A stretch of 64,000 nt of DNA from Neonectria sp. B-13. Lineage: Eukaryota; Ascomycota; Sordariomycetes; Hypocreales; Nectriaceae. Every line of letters begins with the position of its first letter. Positions within the stretch are counted from its first letter, which is position 1. This document shows, piece by piece, positions 54,453 to 64,000 of the stretch. The notes under the pieces were generated by a model, which worked only from the letters and a program-made list of their open reading frames with translations, ran no database searches and had not been told where the DNA came from. The translations under genes and the position numbers were made by a program. The stretch covers positions 932,501 through 996,500 of the forward strand of contig NOKP01000001.1 of assembly GCA_002682825.1 (NCBI GenBank), given 5' to 3'.

Positions 54453-54929
54453 GGCCCAATCCAGGCTATTTTCTCCCATCCATCAGTAGTGGCTGTCAGA
54501 CTAGCCAAGGCCTCTGATCTTGCCGCCACCTCGCACATCGCGTTCCGCGACTTCAGCCTTTCCTCATAGAGCAAAGGGAGAGCGATTCCGTTATTGTCGA
54601 ACTTGCGGATGATCAAGGTGTGACACCTCCCCGCACAGTTCCTCAAGAGCTACGGTACTTTGCTCTGTCGCCACGGCATGAAGATGGCAGAGGAAGACCA
54701 GGTCCCCTTAGGCATCATCGCGGCTGGGCTTGGCATGGAGCTATACGAGGCCTGAGGCTTTTCCAAACTGACAAGGTCGCACTTACAGACGGACGCCGTG
54801 AAAAGGAAGCTAGTGTCGATTTTGGGTACAGAAATGGGACCCCAACTAGCAAGACTGAATAGTTCAGGCTCTCTTGAAACAGGCGAAGTCGGCGGAAACT
54901 TGCTTGGCACCGTCCGAATTTCCGCCTGA
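54453..54929 (+). pseudogene. decayed GNAT-family N-acetyltransferase
   Basis: One plus-strand frame over 477 bp reads like a GNAT protein interrupted by three stops: TAG at 54567, TGA at 54621 and TGA at 54753. The N-terminal part contains AVRLAKASDLAATSHIAF, like the start of a GNAT domain (R-x-A-x-x-x-D). The later part contains YGTLLCRHGMKMAEED, matching the acetyl-CoA-binding helix, and GMELYEA-stop-GF, which fits the LY-x-x-x-GF motif exactly if the stop replaces one residue. All three stops can arise from CAG or CGA by a single C-to-T change, as produced by repeat-induced point mutation. The initiating region and part of the central strand before the acetyl-CoA loop are not recognisable. 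No intact copy is in the window. Family call is moderate. Confidence 0.5.
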
Positions 54930-56538
54930 TTGTAAAACTACTAGCGACAACGGTGATCCCCTTCGGGACACACGTTCCCCCTTTTCCTAGCTAGTTACGT
55001 ACACATTATAATATGTACATGCAGTCAGACTAGCACGTACATAGGTCTACGTGGTAAAGTGCAAATAGCCCCCAAGTAGCCAAACGAGTGCAGATCACTC
55101 AACGAAAGTCAAAATACCAAGACATGAAAGTGCATCAAGACGCAGCGCAAAAATCCTATCACGGAGGAGCTACGACATAGGAGAGACACGACTGAAACAT
55201 AACAGCGGGCACAATCTAATCTTATTAACTGCCAGTTGATATGATCACACACTGAGCCAATCGTCCTCAGCCGAGCAGCGCTAAACGAGCTCTTCAATCT
55301 CGACCTGAGCCCCAGCTCATTACCGGGCCAAACATGCTTGAGTCCTTGGCCTCAGTCCTTGCGATGATAGTTTTCCGAGCTTCACAGTGTTGACCTGAAG
55401 AATCCTGAGAACGTTTGAGATTGATCTCAACACATAGCTGGAATAACATGAGGGTAGTGTTCTCGAGCGCAACAGGCCTATCGGGAGCGCCAGCTGAGGG
55501 CCCCCACTTATCCGTGACATGTTCGTACAACGGCGAGTCTACATTAGATTGCAATACAACTTGTCCAGTTTCGGGCGCATAGAGAGCGCCCTAAGACGAG
55601 CTCGATTATCACAACACATCTTTCGAATAGGGTCAGTGAGATATGGGTGGGGCCTATGGCTAGGGTAAATAACTCCCTTGTTTCCGATGGGCAACGGCTC
55701 ATGCTAGGTAGACCACTCAGCACATACCAAGACCACGTAGTCACGGTATTGAGTAAGGTTCGGTGGTCAAGCAAATTAGTCAATACCAGGGGCCACGGGG
55801 CGAGAAAGATCTAGGAATAGCCGGAGCTGAATCTATTGTTTGTAGGCGAAAAGAGTACATAACATAATCAAGTCAACGTTGGCAAAGATGTAAGAGATGA
55901 TAAGGGTGGTGGGAATGATAGGAAAGAAGGTGATACATTGGCGTTGTTGATAGGTTGGCCGGTTTGTGAAGGTTGTAATGGGGTTGATGAACGGAGGAAA
56001 AGGGATAAAAGTGAGCCGCGAGTAAGAACTTCCCCACTAGTGAAGTTCATGTCGGGCTGGTAGTAGTACTTGGCGCATACCTTTGTGAGGCGAGGGCTGA
56101 TGTTTGAAAGAATCAACAACGGCAGATCCTTGTGGTAAGTTAGCGTGTGCTGTGATTAGGCTAGGCATGAAAGCTTACTATGCGTATTATTAAAGATGAT
56201 GAAGTGGGAGAAAAGAAGAGTGATTATAAGATCAATTAAATCCCAACTTCACAAATAACACAAGCCTTAATAGAAACCAACCAGTGCTAGGCGATGTATG
56301 ACCAGCCTCCTCGGCGCTACAGAACCACTCGTTTAGTATCCGTGGTCCCGGGTCTCCAGGGATATGGCGAGTATGGATATGCGGGGACAGATGGAAGTTA
56401 TCCTGCTGCCTAAACGGGACTTGGATGCAATAGAAAAGATCAACTTACGAGTTTCACTGGTCCTTCTTGAAGGCATTATGAAGTACACGTCGATTGCCCA
56501 TAGTAAAGTCTTGAGGGTAGCTTGAATAGGGGCCTAAT

Positions 56539-56628
56539 TAGGTCTCAGTGCCTAAGCTAAGGCTAAAGTAAGATAATAGGACTAATATCTTAGTGCCTAG
56601 GTCTGAGGTCTTAGCGCTTAGGTCTCAG
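56539..56628. repeat. dispersed TAGGTCTSAG short repeats
   Basis: TAGGTCTCAG at 56539 and 56619 and TAGGTCTGAG at 56598, with related TTAGTGCCTAG and TTAGCGCTTAG pieces between. Degenerate tandem structure in AT-rich non-coding DNA. Confidence 0.6.
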
Positions 56629-57448
56629 CACTCGTCTATCTGTAGGTTATCATGATAGCAAAGGGTTGTGCTAATAACAGAACTCATAATCATTGATGTA
56701 ACTGAACCTGTATTGACAAGTCGCTGGCTGATGACATTAATTGTTCAGTCTCACTGACCCAGTCAATTCAATGAAGGAGATGGGGTTGTCGCAATTGAGC
56801 TGAAGCTCCGTCATGACCTCATCGACACTGTGTCCGTCGGGGCTCGGCCGAACATGAATGAGTTAGTCCAACTCGCTTCACCCATGTCCCATGTCCATTT
56901 ACCATTCTCCACAACTCCAGAGCCCGTGATACGCCATTGATGCGCCAGGTTTAGACTGGCGTCTTGCCGGCGCCAGCTCTGGCTGAGGGGTAGCACCAAT
57001 TCCTTCACCTCTCCCACCTCACCGAACCAAGCCCATCTCGATTGATATAGCCTCGTCTTGCTATTCGTCGTCAATTGCTCAGTCCACAGCTCTGAAAATA
57101 CTGAGCAACCCAATCCGAACACTTCAAACGGGTTGTGCAAACCATGGACTGCAGGCAACCTCTTTGGGTCGCCATTCGCCGGTTCCGTTGAACTTTACAC
57201 ACCACGACGTTGACTCCGCACCCTTTCGAGTGCTTGCTTCATTAACAGAATAGCTATCTCCGTTTACCATTTTTCAACCTCTTTGGCTTTTGGCAGAGTC
57301 TAAAAGCCTCTCGAACAACCCGGCCGCTGGGGATCGGGCCCAGTCTCCTACTTAACTCAATCTTCCCCAGTCCCTTGGAAGAAATGCCCAAATTTCTCCT
57401 CCACTATCATCCTCACTTTCAGTAGAGTCTCAGATACATCAAGTCAAA

Positions 57449-60400
57449 ATGACTTCTACCCACTCTGCCTCAGCGCTTGAAGAGACCTGGCAATCCCGGG
57501 TTGTTCCAATTGCTCCAGGCTGGAGACATTCAATGCTTCATCGAATCGGTGTCGGCACCTTTTCGGGGCCTGACGCCCACATCATTCTTGTCTTGGCTAT
57601 TCTGTCTCTCGCTACTCTTCTCCTGTATGCCGGACACGCAAAGCTTCGCAAGCTTCTACCCCGTTGGTTGAAGCCATTTGCCCAGGAGGATGCTCCGTAC
57701 CCTCCAAAGGGCACACGATGGACAGCATGGACTCTCTGCCTTGCCATTGTCTGCTTTCTCGGACTCACCTTGTCCATTGTTTCCGCAATTCTCAACCCAA
57801 CTCGTCCATCTGTCATGCTTGAGACATTACCATGGCTCGTGGCCACACTCATCACGGCGATTGATCGCCCGACGAAAACCCCGAAACTCCTCCTGCTTCA
57901 GTATTTGCTGCTCCTGGTCGCAAGCTTGGCCATCTATGCGGCTCACTTCTTAGATCCTAGAATCAACATCTCAGATCCCATTCGTGCCGCCAGAACCAGC
58001 CTCGTCGGTCTGGCCATCATTGCAATTGGTAACATGCCTCTCCGGGACCCATCGTGGGGAGCCTCGGGTATTGGAAGCACACGCCTCCCGCCAACCCACC
58101 ACGTCCGCAGCCCGGAAGATAACCTCACGCTCTTCCAGTTCTGGACCATGGCTTGGGTCTACCCGCTGGCCAAAGTGGCTCAGAAACGCGAAATCACGGT
58201 CGAGGATGTTTGGCAGCTGCCCTTTGACTTTCAGCACACCCGGCTGTACATGGCGTTCCGAGAGCTCGAGGGCAAGCTTCTTCCCTGTCTGATCGAGGCC
58301 AATGGGCTAGATCTCTTCCTGTCCACGACTCTCTCCGTGGTTGAAAAGGTTTCCGAGGTGTCGAACATCCGCTTGACCAGCAAGCTGTACAACGCCCTCG
58401 ACGCAAACGACCCTTCCGAGGCCGCTCTCTGGTGTCTTATTATGCTAGCCATCGACTTCATCCGCCAGATCTCGAAGACTTCATCTGGCTGGTACTCGCG
58501 CAAGGCATACGAGAGATGTCGCGGAGAGACTTTTATCGGACTGTTCGGCAAGCTCCTAACCAGAGCTGTGCCAGGATCCGAAGCCACGGAGAAGGATCCC
58601 GCCGCAGCTGCCCATCCCGAAGCTGAGGGCTTGCGGTCGTCCAACAAGTTTTCTCGGTTCTTCTCTCGGGTTTGTGGCCGCAAGAAGCGTGTTGTTCCTA
58701 AGGACGGTGGTGCTTCCCAGTCAGCATCCAACGCAAAGGTCGTCAACTTGGTCCGTGGAGATACTTATGAGATTTCTCAGCGGTTCTGGGAGGCGCCAAG
58801 GGTCGTCTCTCAACCAATCAAGGTAGTCTTTACTGTGTACTACCTCATCGACATCATGGGCTGGCCATCGTGCATCGGTTTCGGGTTGATGGGACTGTTC
58901 CTCGCTTTCAACTCTGTGCTTGTTCGCGAGTCTATCAAGCTTGAGCGCGTCAGGGCGTCTCACTCGGATAGGCGCGCTCAGGCTGTATCGCACTTCGTTG
59001 AGGCTAGCCGGCCTCTCAAGCTGAACGGGTGGACATCGTCCTGGAGCAGCAGAATCATGAAGTTCCGTGACCTTGAGATGACCAAGCGGCTTCAGATTTC
59101 CTTTGTCGGCGCTGCAATCTCTATAGTCAACGTCTTGGGTGGAGCGACGTACCCTCTGGCGAGTATCACCTTGTACACTCTCATCCTTGGCAAGGGTCTC
59201 CCTAACGACGTTATCTGGCCATCGCTGCAACTCTTCGGTCATCTGGAATCCAGTGTCAAGGAAGCCTTCGATCTCATTTCAGCATATTGGAAGGCAACGA
59301 TCCCAGTCGAGCGCGTCAACAAGTACATGTCTGAGCCCGACCGGGACGAGGAGTCCAACACCGCGGCTAGTAAAGATATCGAGTTATCCGATGCATCTTT
59401 CTCTCGGCCCTCTACAGACCACTTGATTCTTTGCAACATCACTCTTAAGTTTACCACTGGTCTAACAGTCATCCGAGGCAAGGTTGGCTCCGGAAAATCG
59501 AGTCTCCTGCTTGCCATGCTCAATGAGATGGAGCACCGTGGTGGTCATTTCTCCAGACCTGACGAGCCTGTCGCATACGCTCAGCAGCTGCCTTGGATTC
59601 AGAGCAAGACCATCCGGGAGAACATCATCTTCCACCAAGGATACGACCCGGTTCGTTATCGCGAGGTGCTTAATGCGTGTGCTTTGGTTCCCGACCTGGC
59701 AACCTTCCCAAAGGGAGACCAGACCAAGCTAGAGGAGGGAGGCATTGGTCTCTCCGGGGGACAAAAGGCGCGTGTTGCTCTGGCTCGGGCTGTCTACAGC
59801 CAATGTCGAATCCTCCTTCTCGATGATCCTCTCGCTGCTCTGGACCACGATACCGCCAGTATCATTGTTAAGCGCTTCCTGTGTGGTCCTTTGGCCCAAG
59901 GCCGAACCATTGTGATGGTGACGCACAGAGACGATTTGGTTCTTCGGCATTCGGACCAAGTGGTTGACATTGTCGATGGCCGCGCACACATCTTGTCTGA
60001 TGATGAGTTGCAAGAAGAACTTAGTCACCCACTCCACTCCGACTCGGGAAATGGCAACATCCAAACCCACGAGACGATCCAGGACGATCAACCAGGTGAC
60101 ATTCCAGGAGCTAAGGAGGCTCCAGAAGAACCGTCTGAGACTGGCAGCATTCCTTTGTCCATCTACCTCAAGTACATGACGGCTGGTGGATGGCATCTTT
60201 GGGTCTTCTTGGCTGTTTTCTACGGTCTGTCTCGATATTGCGACATTGCCCGAGCACGACTTCTTGAAGCCTGGGGCAATGAGTCCGTCAACACTTCAGA
60301 AATCACGATTAGCAGCTACTGGGGTCTTCCTAACCCAAGCGACCATCCCAAGTCGTGGCTTTATGTTCTCGCCGGCATCTCCGGTGGGCAGATTGCCACG

Positions 60401-61864
60401 TTTGCCATCGCCCAGGTCCTCCTGGCTCGCATCAGCATCAACGCTGCGCGAGGCTTGTTTAAGGTCGCCATCGAAAAGGTCAGCAAAGCTTCGTTCCGCT
60501 ACCACGACATCACTCCTACAAGCCAACTGAAGAACCGCTTAATCGCCGACATGGGTATGGTCGACGGCGGCATTCTCTCTCCTCTTGAGTCCTTCGTCTA
60601 CAACCTGATTGCTCTCACTTTGAGTCTGGTAGCTATCATGTCTCACCAGCCGTCACTCATCATCATCCTAGTTGGCGTGGCTTTGCTCTTCGTGTATTTC
60701 TTCAGAATCTATGTCCCGGTTTCGCGATGTCTGCGCCGCATGGAGATGAGATACCTGACGCCGATCATCGCCAACATCGGCGTCATGCAAGACGGCCTCG
60801 TGACCATTCGCGCGTTGCGAGTTGAGGGCCACTTCCAGGACAGGCACTTGGACGCCGTGGATGACTTCCAGAAGCAGGATCACTTCTTCTGGAGCATGGC
60901 ATTCTGGCTCGACTTCAGACTGGGCATGTCATCGGCTTGCATGCGTGCCGTCTTGATCCTGTTCATGGTGTGGTACGGCACCCCTGCAAGCGCTATTGGT
61001 TTTGTCTTGACGCAAACAACCGTCGCGATGAGTGCCGTTCAACAGCTCTGCGAGAGATTTGCAGCCCTACAGCTCGACGCGGTTTCTCTGGAGCGTGTTG
61101 ATGCGCTAAACCGGATCCCCGAGGAACCAAGTGGCGATATCGAACCACCTGAGGACTGGCCGCGACCATGCGACAGTGTTCGTTTCGAGGCGATGTCGTT
61201 CAAGTATGCCGATGACCTCCCTTCAGTTCTTGACAAGATCTCTTTTGAGATTCCAGGTGGCTCTACTTGCGCCGTCTTAGGTCGCACGGGATCTGGCAAA
61301 TCGACCATCGCCAACGCCCTCTTAGCAACCCAGACACCTTCCACTGGCAAGGTCAAGATCGGTAGCATCGATCTCTCCCGGGTCAACCGTACTGCCCTTC
61401 GCAATCGTGTCACTTTCATTCAGCAAGATCCGACGCTTTTCCCCGGGACGCTGCGAGACAACATCGATCCTGAAGGCAAGTTCTCCGACAGAGAGTGTAA
61501 CAACGCCATCCATCGCGTCCTAGGCCAAGAATGGGGTCTGTATTCGCAAATCGACGCCGGGGGCAAGAACCTAAGCCAGGGCCAGCGACAGCTCGTAGGT
61601 ATCGGGCGTGCGGTTTTGCGACGAAGCGGCTTAGTCATCTTGGATGAAGCCACGGCGTCCATCGACCGCGGTACGGCTGCTAGGGTGCAGCGGATTCTGA
61701 GAGAGGAGCTGTCCAAGAGCACGGTTATCACGATTGCGCATCGACTCGAGGCTGTGGAAGATGCGAATTGGTGTCTGAGATTGGACAACGGCAGGGTTGT
61801 TGAATGCGGCCCTGCGCAGCATCTTGGAAGATCACGAAACGAATCTCGTAAAGGTAATCAGTGA
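57449..61864 (+). CDS. ABC transporter, ABCC/MRP type (TMD0-TMD-NBD-TMD-NBD)
   Basis: Multidrug or conjugate exporter of plasma or vacuolar membrane; substrate not predictable. One intronless exon of 1471 residues, full length for the family, with ATG in a good AAAATGAC context. An N-terminal group of hydrophobic segments (about 45-200, TMD0-like) precedes the first core TMD. NBD1 has Walker A GKVGSGKSS (about 677-685), signature LSGGQ (about 768), Walker B ILLLDDP (about 788-794; the second Asp where Glu is catalytic is usual for ABCC NBD1) and H-loop VTHRDD. NBD2 has GRTGSGKST (about 1278), LSQGQRQ (about 1375), LVILDEA with the catalytic Glu (about 1395) and IAHRLE. Linkers near 390-440 and 850-890 are charged. 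No frame damage. The leader is pyrimidine-rich. Confidence 0.95.
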   Translation: MTSTHSASALEETWQSRVVPIAPGWRHSMLHRIGVGTFSGPDAHIILVLAILSLATLLLYAGHAKLRKLLPRWLKPFAQEDAPYPPKGTRWTAWTLCLAIVCFLGLTLSIVSAILNPTRPSVMLETLPWLVATLITAIDRPTKTPKLLLLQYLLLLVASLAIYAAHFLDPRINISDPIRAARTSLVGLAIIAIGNMPLRDPSWGASGIGSTRLPPTHHVRSPEDNLTLFQFWTMAWVYPLAKVAQKREITVEDVWQLPFDFQHTRLYMAFRELEGKLLPCLIEANGLDLFLSTTLSVVEKVSEVSNIRLTSKLYNALDANDPSEAALWCLIMLAIDFIRQISKTSSGWYSRKAYERCRGETFIGLFGKLLTRAVPGSEATEKDPAAAAHPEAEGLRSSNKFSRFFSRVCGRKKRVVPKDGGASQSASNAKVVNLVRGDTYEISQRFWEAPRVVSQPIKVVFTVYYLIDIMGWPSCIGFGLMGLFLAFNSVLVRESIKLERVRASHSDRRAQAVSHFVEASRPLKLNGWTSSWSSRIMKFRDLEMTKRLQISFVGAAISIVNVLGGATYPLASITLYTLILGKGLPNDVIWPSLQLFGHLESSVKEAFDLISAYWKATIPVERVNKYMSEPDRDEESNTAASKDIELSDASFSRPSTDHLILCNITLKFTTGLTVIRGKVGSGKSSLLLAMLNEMEHRGGHFSRPDEPVAYAQQLPWIQSKTIRENIIFHQGYDPVRYREVLNACALVPDLATFPKGDQTKLEEGGIGLSGGQKARVALARAVYSQCRILLLDDPLAALDHDTASIIVKRFLCGPLAQGRTIVMVTHRDDLVLRHSDQVVDIVDGRAHILSDDELQEELSHPLHSDSGNGNIQTHETIQDDQPGDIPGAKEAPEEPSETGSIPLSIYLKYMTAGGWHLWVFLAVFYGLSRYCDIARARLLEAWGNESVNTSEITISSYWGLPNPSDHPKSWLYVLAGISGGQIATFAIAQVLLARISINAARGLFKVAIEKVSKASFRYHDITPTSQLKNRLIADMGMVDGGILSPLESFVYNLIALTLSLVAIMSHQPSLIIILVGVALLFVYFFRIYVPVSRCLRRMEMRYLTPIIANIGVMQDGLVTIRALRVEGHFQDRHLDAVDDFQKQDHFFWSMAFWLDFRLGMSSACMRAVLILFMVWYGTPASAIGFVLTQTTVAMSAVQQLCERFAALQLDAVSLERVDALNRIPEEPSGDIEPPEDWPRPCDSVRFEAMSFKYADDLPSVLDKISFEIPGGSTCAVLGRTGSGKSTIANALLATQTPSTGKVKIGSIDLSRVNRTALRNRVTFIQQDPTLFPGTLRDNIDPEGKFSDRECNNAIHRVLGQEWGLYSQIDAGGKNLSQGQRQLVGIGRAVLRRSGLVILDEATASIDRGTAARVQRILREELSKSTVITIAHRLEAVEDANWCLRLDNGRVVECGPAQHLGRSRNESRKGNQ

Positions 61865-62354
61865 ATCCTAAGACGACATACACGAGTGATGCATCTAAAA
61901 GTAGTCTCTTCATCTGAGAACGAGTTTGAATTAAGCCGGATGGAACGGAAAATATGAGTTTTAAGTATAGATGGCAAATGTTAGATTGCAACTCAAAACA
62001 CAAAATGGAGCTCATGCTTTCATCGTTGACATTACTTTCGTGACTTGTCTGACTGTTTATTGGAGGCTAATGAGCTACAGGCTGTTTATCTTCAAAGTTC
62101 CTCATTTCATGATTCTAAGCCTTCGGTAAGTGTATCATATGATCCCTAAAGTGATAAAGTGAGAGGAATAATACTTGAAGAATATATTATAACCTTTGTT
62201 TATGACGGACGTGGTGTAAATCAAGTATTGACCAACGCAGAGAGCCGTTCCAATTTGCTCCTCAGCCCATAGGCATCAAACAGTAAGAGACATTGGTATC
62301 AATTTAACAAAACAAAAACTCGACTATTCCTTTCATCCACAACCGTGACAGCAA
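61865..62354. other. convergent 3' intergenic region
   Basis: 490 bp of AT-rich sequence between the converging ABC transporter and sugar transporter genes. It should hold both 3' UTRs. No gene. Confidence 0.6.
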
Positions 62355-63957
62355 CTAAGCTACAATGCCTCCTCGGGATTCCTCGGCCTCCCTTTCCAGC
62401 TTGTGCTTCTCTTCTCTTGCCCTGTAAATCTTCAACGACATTTCCACTGGCCTCTCGCCGGGCGTTTCAAAGATCTTGTCGATTTCCTCCAGGGATAGCT
62501 TGCTGGTTTCCGGGAACAAGAAGTAGGCAATGACACCCTGCAGGGCATTGTACACAATGTACACGACCCAGATCTTGTAGCCGACCTTCTGAATTCCGAC
62601 ACCAATACCGTAAGTATGCACGACACCGGCAGCACCCTGGAACATGGCGTATAGGCCCATACCCTTGGCACGGAGGGAAAGGGAGAGTATCTCAACGGGA
62701 TATAGGTTGTGCATAGTGGCAATGGTACTGGCGCTGCAGATTTGGAAGCAGTATACCCATAGTACCATGAGAATAGCGCTACTCTTAGACCCGTCGATGG
62801 AGAATCGCCAGCTGGTGATTGTAACGGCAGTCTGGAAAATTACGATCAAGATGATTCCAGTGAAGATAAGGGTCCTTCGGCGGAACTTGTCGACGATGTA
62901 TGCTCCGAAGAGGGTGAAGACAAAATAGAGACCAGTAGAACCAAGGTTGATTCCGAGTTGCTCAAGGGTTCCAGTGATGCCTACTGTCTCAAGTGCTGGC
63001 GTAAGGTAGTATCCTTATACATATGTCAGTAAGGGTCAAGCTACACTGATGGTGGTGGTGGCGGTGGAGGGAGAAGGCATCGTGGGAACTCGCTCCGTGG
63101 TGGGGGTATATACACCCAAGCGAGTCAAGTGCGCACGAATTAAGAATAAATAGAGCTTACCAATAATCCCGCCTCCATTCCATTGCTGAAATACTGAATA
63201 AATCAGGAGAACAGTCGTGCGGAAGCCGACTGTGCGAGTGAAGAAAACGCGGAAGTCATACGCGGCCCGGACGGTTGTCCGGCTCTCCAGCGAGTCTTCG
63301 ATCTGCGCAATGACCATGCCGACAATCGGGTCATTTATATCGTTGTGCGTAGTCTGATACTTTGCAATGACCTCGCGGGCCTTCTGTATCTTTCCTTTCA
63401 TGACCAAATATCGAGGTGATTCCGGACACCAGACATAGATGAGGATGCAGACCAGGGCAGGGAAAATAGCTTGGAGCATGAAGGCAGTCCGCCACTGCCA
63501 ATCGCTCTGCCACCTTGTCAAAGCCATCATTACCCCCAGCATGAGCAACGAGCCGACCTGGAAACATGCGCCGAAGATTCCCACGATGCGCCCTCGGAGA
63601 TGCGCTGGTGCGACCTCTGCGACGTATTGCGGCGCCGTGCAGAGCGCCGTTCCGAAGCCGAGCACGATCCGGCCGGCCATCAAAGTTCCGACGTTGGGTG
63701 CGTTGCCCTGCATAAAAGCAGCAATGACACAGAGTAGGTTGCCGACAAAATTGACGCCGCGTCGACCGATCACATCGCTGAGGGCGAGGAAAGGAGCGCC
63801 CACGAAAATGCCGATCTGCATCAGGGCGTTGATGGTGCTGATGATGACGCCGGACGTGCCAAAGCCGTAGTACTCGTGCCATCGATCGAAGGAGTTGATT
63901 CCTCCGACGACTCCCCAGTCGACTCCGTAACCTGCTTGGTTGCAGCCCATCACGAAC
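62355..63957 (-). CDS. MFS sugar transporter (lactose-permease/hexose-transporter-like), 5' end outside window
   Basis: Sugar:proton symporter of the plasma membrane. Two exons are in the window, 63957-63161 and 63013-62355, separated by a 147-bp phase-1 intron. They give 484 codons plus one base of a split codon. The first exon lies beyond the right edge: an acceptor (branch CTGAC, then ATCAAG) stands at 63959-63958 and the frame joins with phase 2. The visible protein begins FVMGCNQAGYGVDWGVV. It includes DVIGRRGVNF (loop 2-3), GRIVLGFGTALCTAP, VAEVAPAHLRGRIVG, PESPRYL after TM6, and FPETSKLSLEEID after TM12, all standard sugar-porter signatures. The Gln/Asn-Gln in the first helix resembles the fungal lactose-permease/LAC12-like group. 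Substrate not determinable. Convergent with the ABC transporter. Confidence 0.93.
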
Positions 63958-63959
63958 CT

Positions 63960-64000
63960 TGATACAAGTCAGTATATTTGTCAAGGGGTCTAAGGACCTC
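63960..64000 (-). other. intron of sugar transporter, truncated by window edge
   Basis: On the minus strand this holds a CTGAC branch site and a pyrimidine-poor acceptor before 63957. The donor is outside the window. Confidence 0.7.

Larger units (their letters stand above)
53506..57448. other. 3.9-kb stretch without intact gene
   Basis: Contains the GNAT acetyltransferase relic at 54453-54929 and otherwise no supported gene. 54960-56700 is AT-rich with short frames, and 56539-56628 has a repeated TAGGTCTSAG motif. 57180-57448 is the pyrimidine-rich promoter and leader of the ABC transporter gene. Confidence 0.5.

Overview
The window is nuclear DNA of a filamentous ascomycete (Pezizomycotina, most likely Sordariomycetes). 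Genes are widely spaced. Most are interrupted by short introns (about 47-180 bp) with GT..AG ends and CTAAC/CTGAC-like branch sites. The protein families are typical of moulds: chitin synthase, chitin deacetylase with CBM18 modules, OPT, MFS and ABCC transporters, and a PHO80-type cyclin. All exon models below were assembled by hand from splice signals and frame continuity; every complete model closes in frame. I count 17 protein genes (one cut by the right edge) and one decayed gene.

Layout. 0-22 kb is rich in cell-wall and carbohydrate genes: a small chitin synthase (-), a secreted chitin deacetylase with three chitin-binding modules (-), an intronless bacterial-looking nucleotide-sugar dehydrogenase (+), an alpha/beta hydrolase (-) and a bicovalent-flavin carbohydrate oxidase of the glucooligosaccharide/chitooligosaccharide oxidase type (+). 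22-38 kb holds housekeeping-type genes with long leaders: a mitochondrial-looking TPP enzyme (+), a PHO80-like cyclin (+) and a conserved coiled-coil protein of unknown function (-). Large gene-free stretches separate them.

38-48 kb looks like a small accessory cluster: an oligopeptide (OPT) transporter (-), a short-chain dehydrogenase (-) divergent from a TRI12-like MFS exporter (+), and an alpha/beta-barrel monooxygenase-like protein (+). A perfect 10+3+10 bp inverted repeat in the SDR/MFS promoter and a related GGGGT..ACCCC repeat before the monooxygenase-like gene suggest one shared zinc-cluster regulator. No backbone synthase is present.

48-54 kb is the most interesting part. A ferric/cupric reductase with a Met/His-rich N-terminus (-) is divergent from a GPI-anchored X325 (BIM1/Cbi1-type) copper protein whose predicted mature N-terminus is histidine (+). 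An inverted pair of Mac1-type copper-element sequences lies between them, which points to a copper-acquisition module. A small membrane protein (-) with an arginine run lies next to the reductase.

54-64 kb contains a GNAT acetyltransferase relic with three in-frame stops, all explainable by C-to-T change (RIP-like), an intronless 1471-residue ABCC transporter (+) and the 3' part of an MFS sugar transporter (-).
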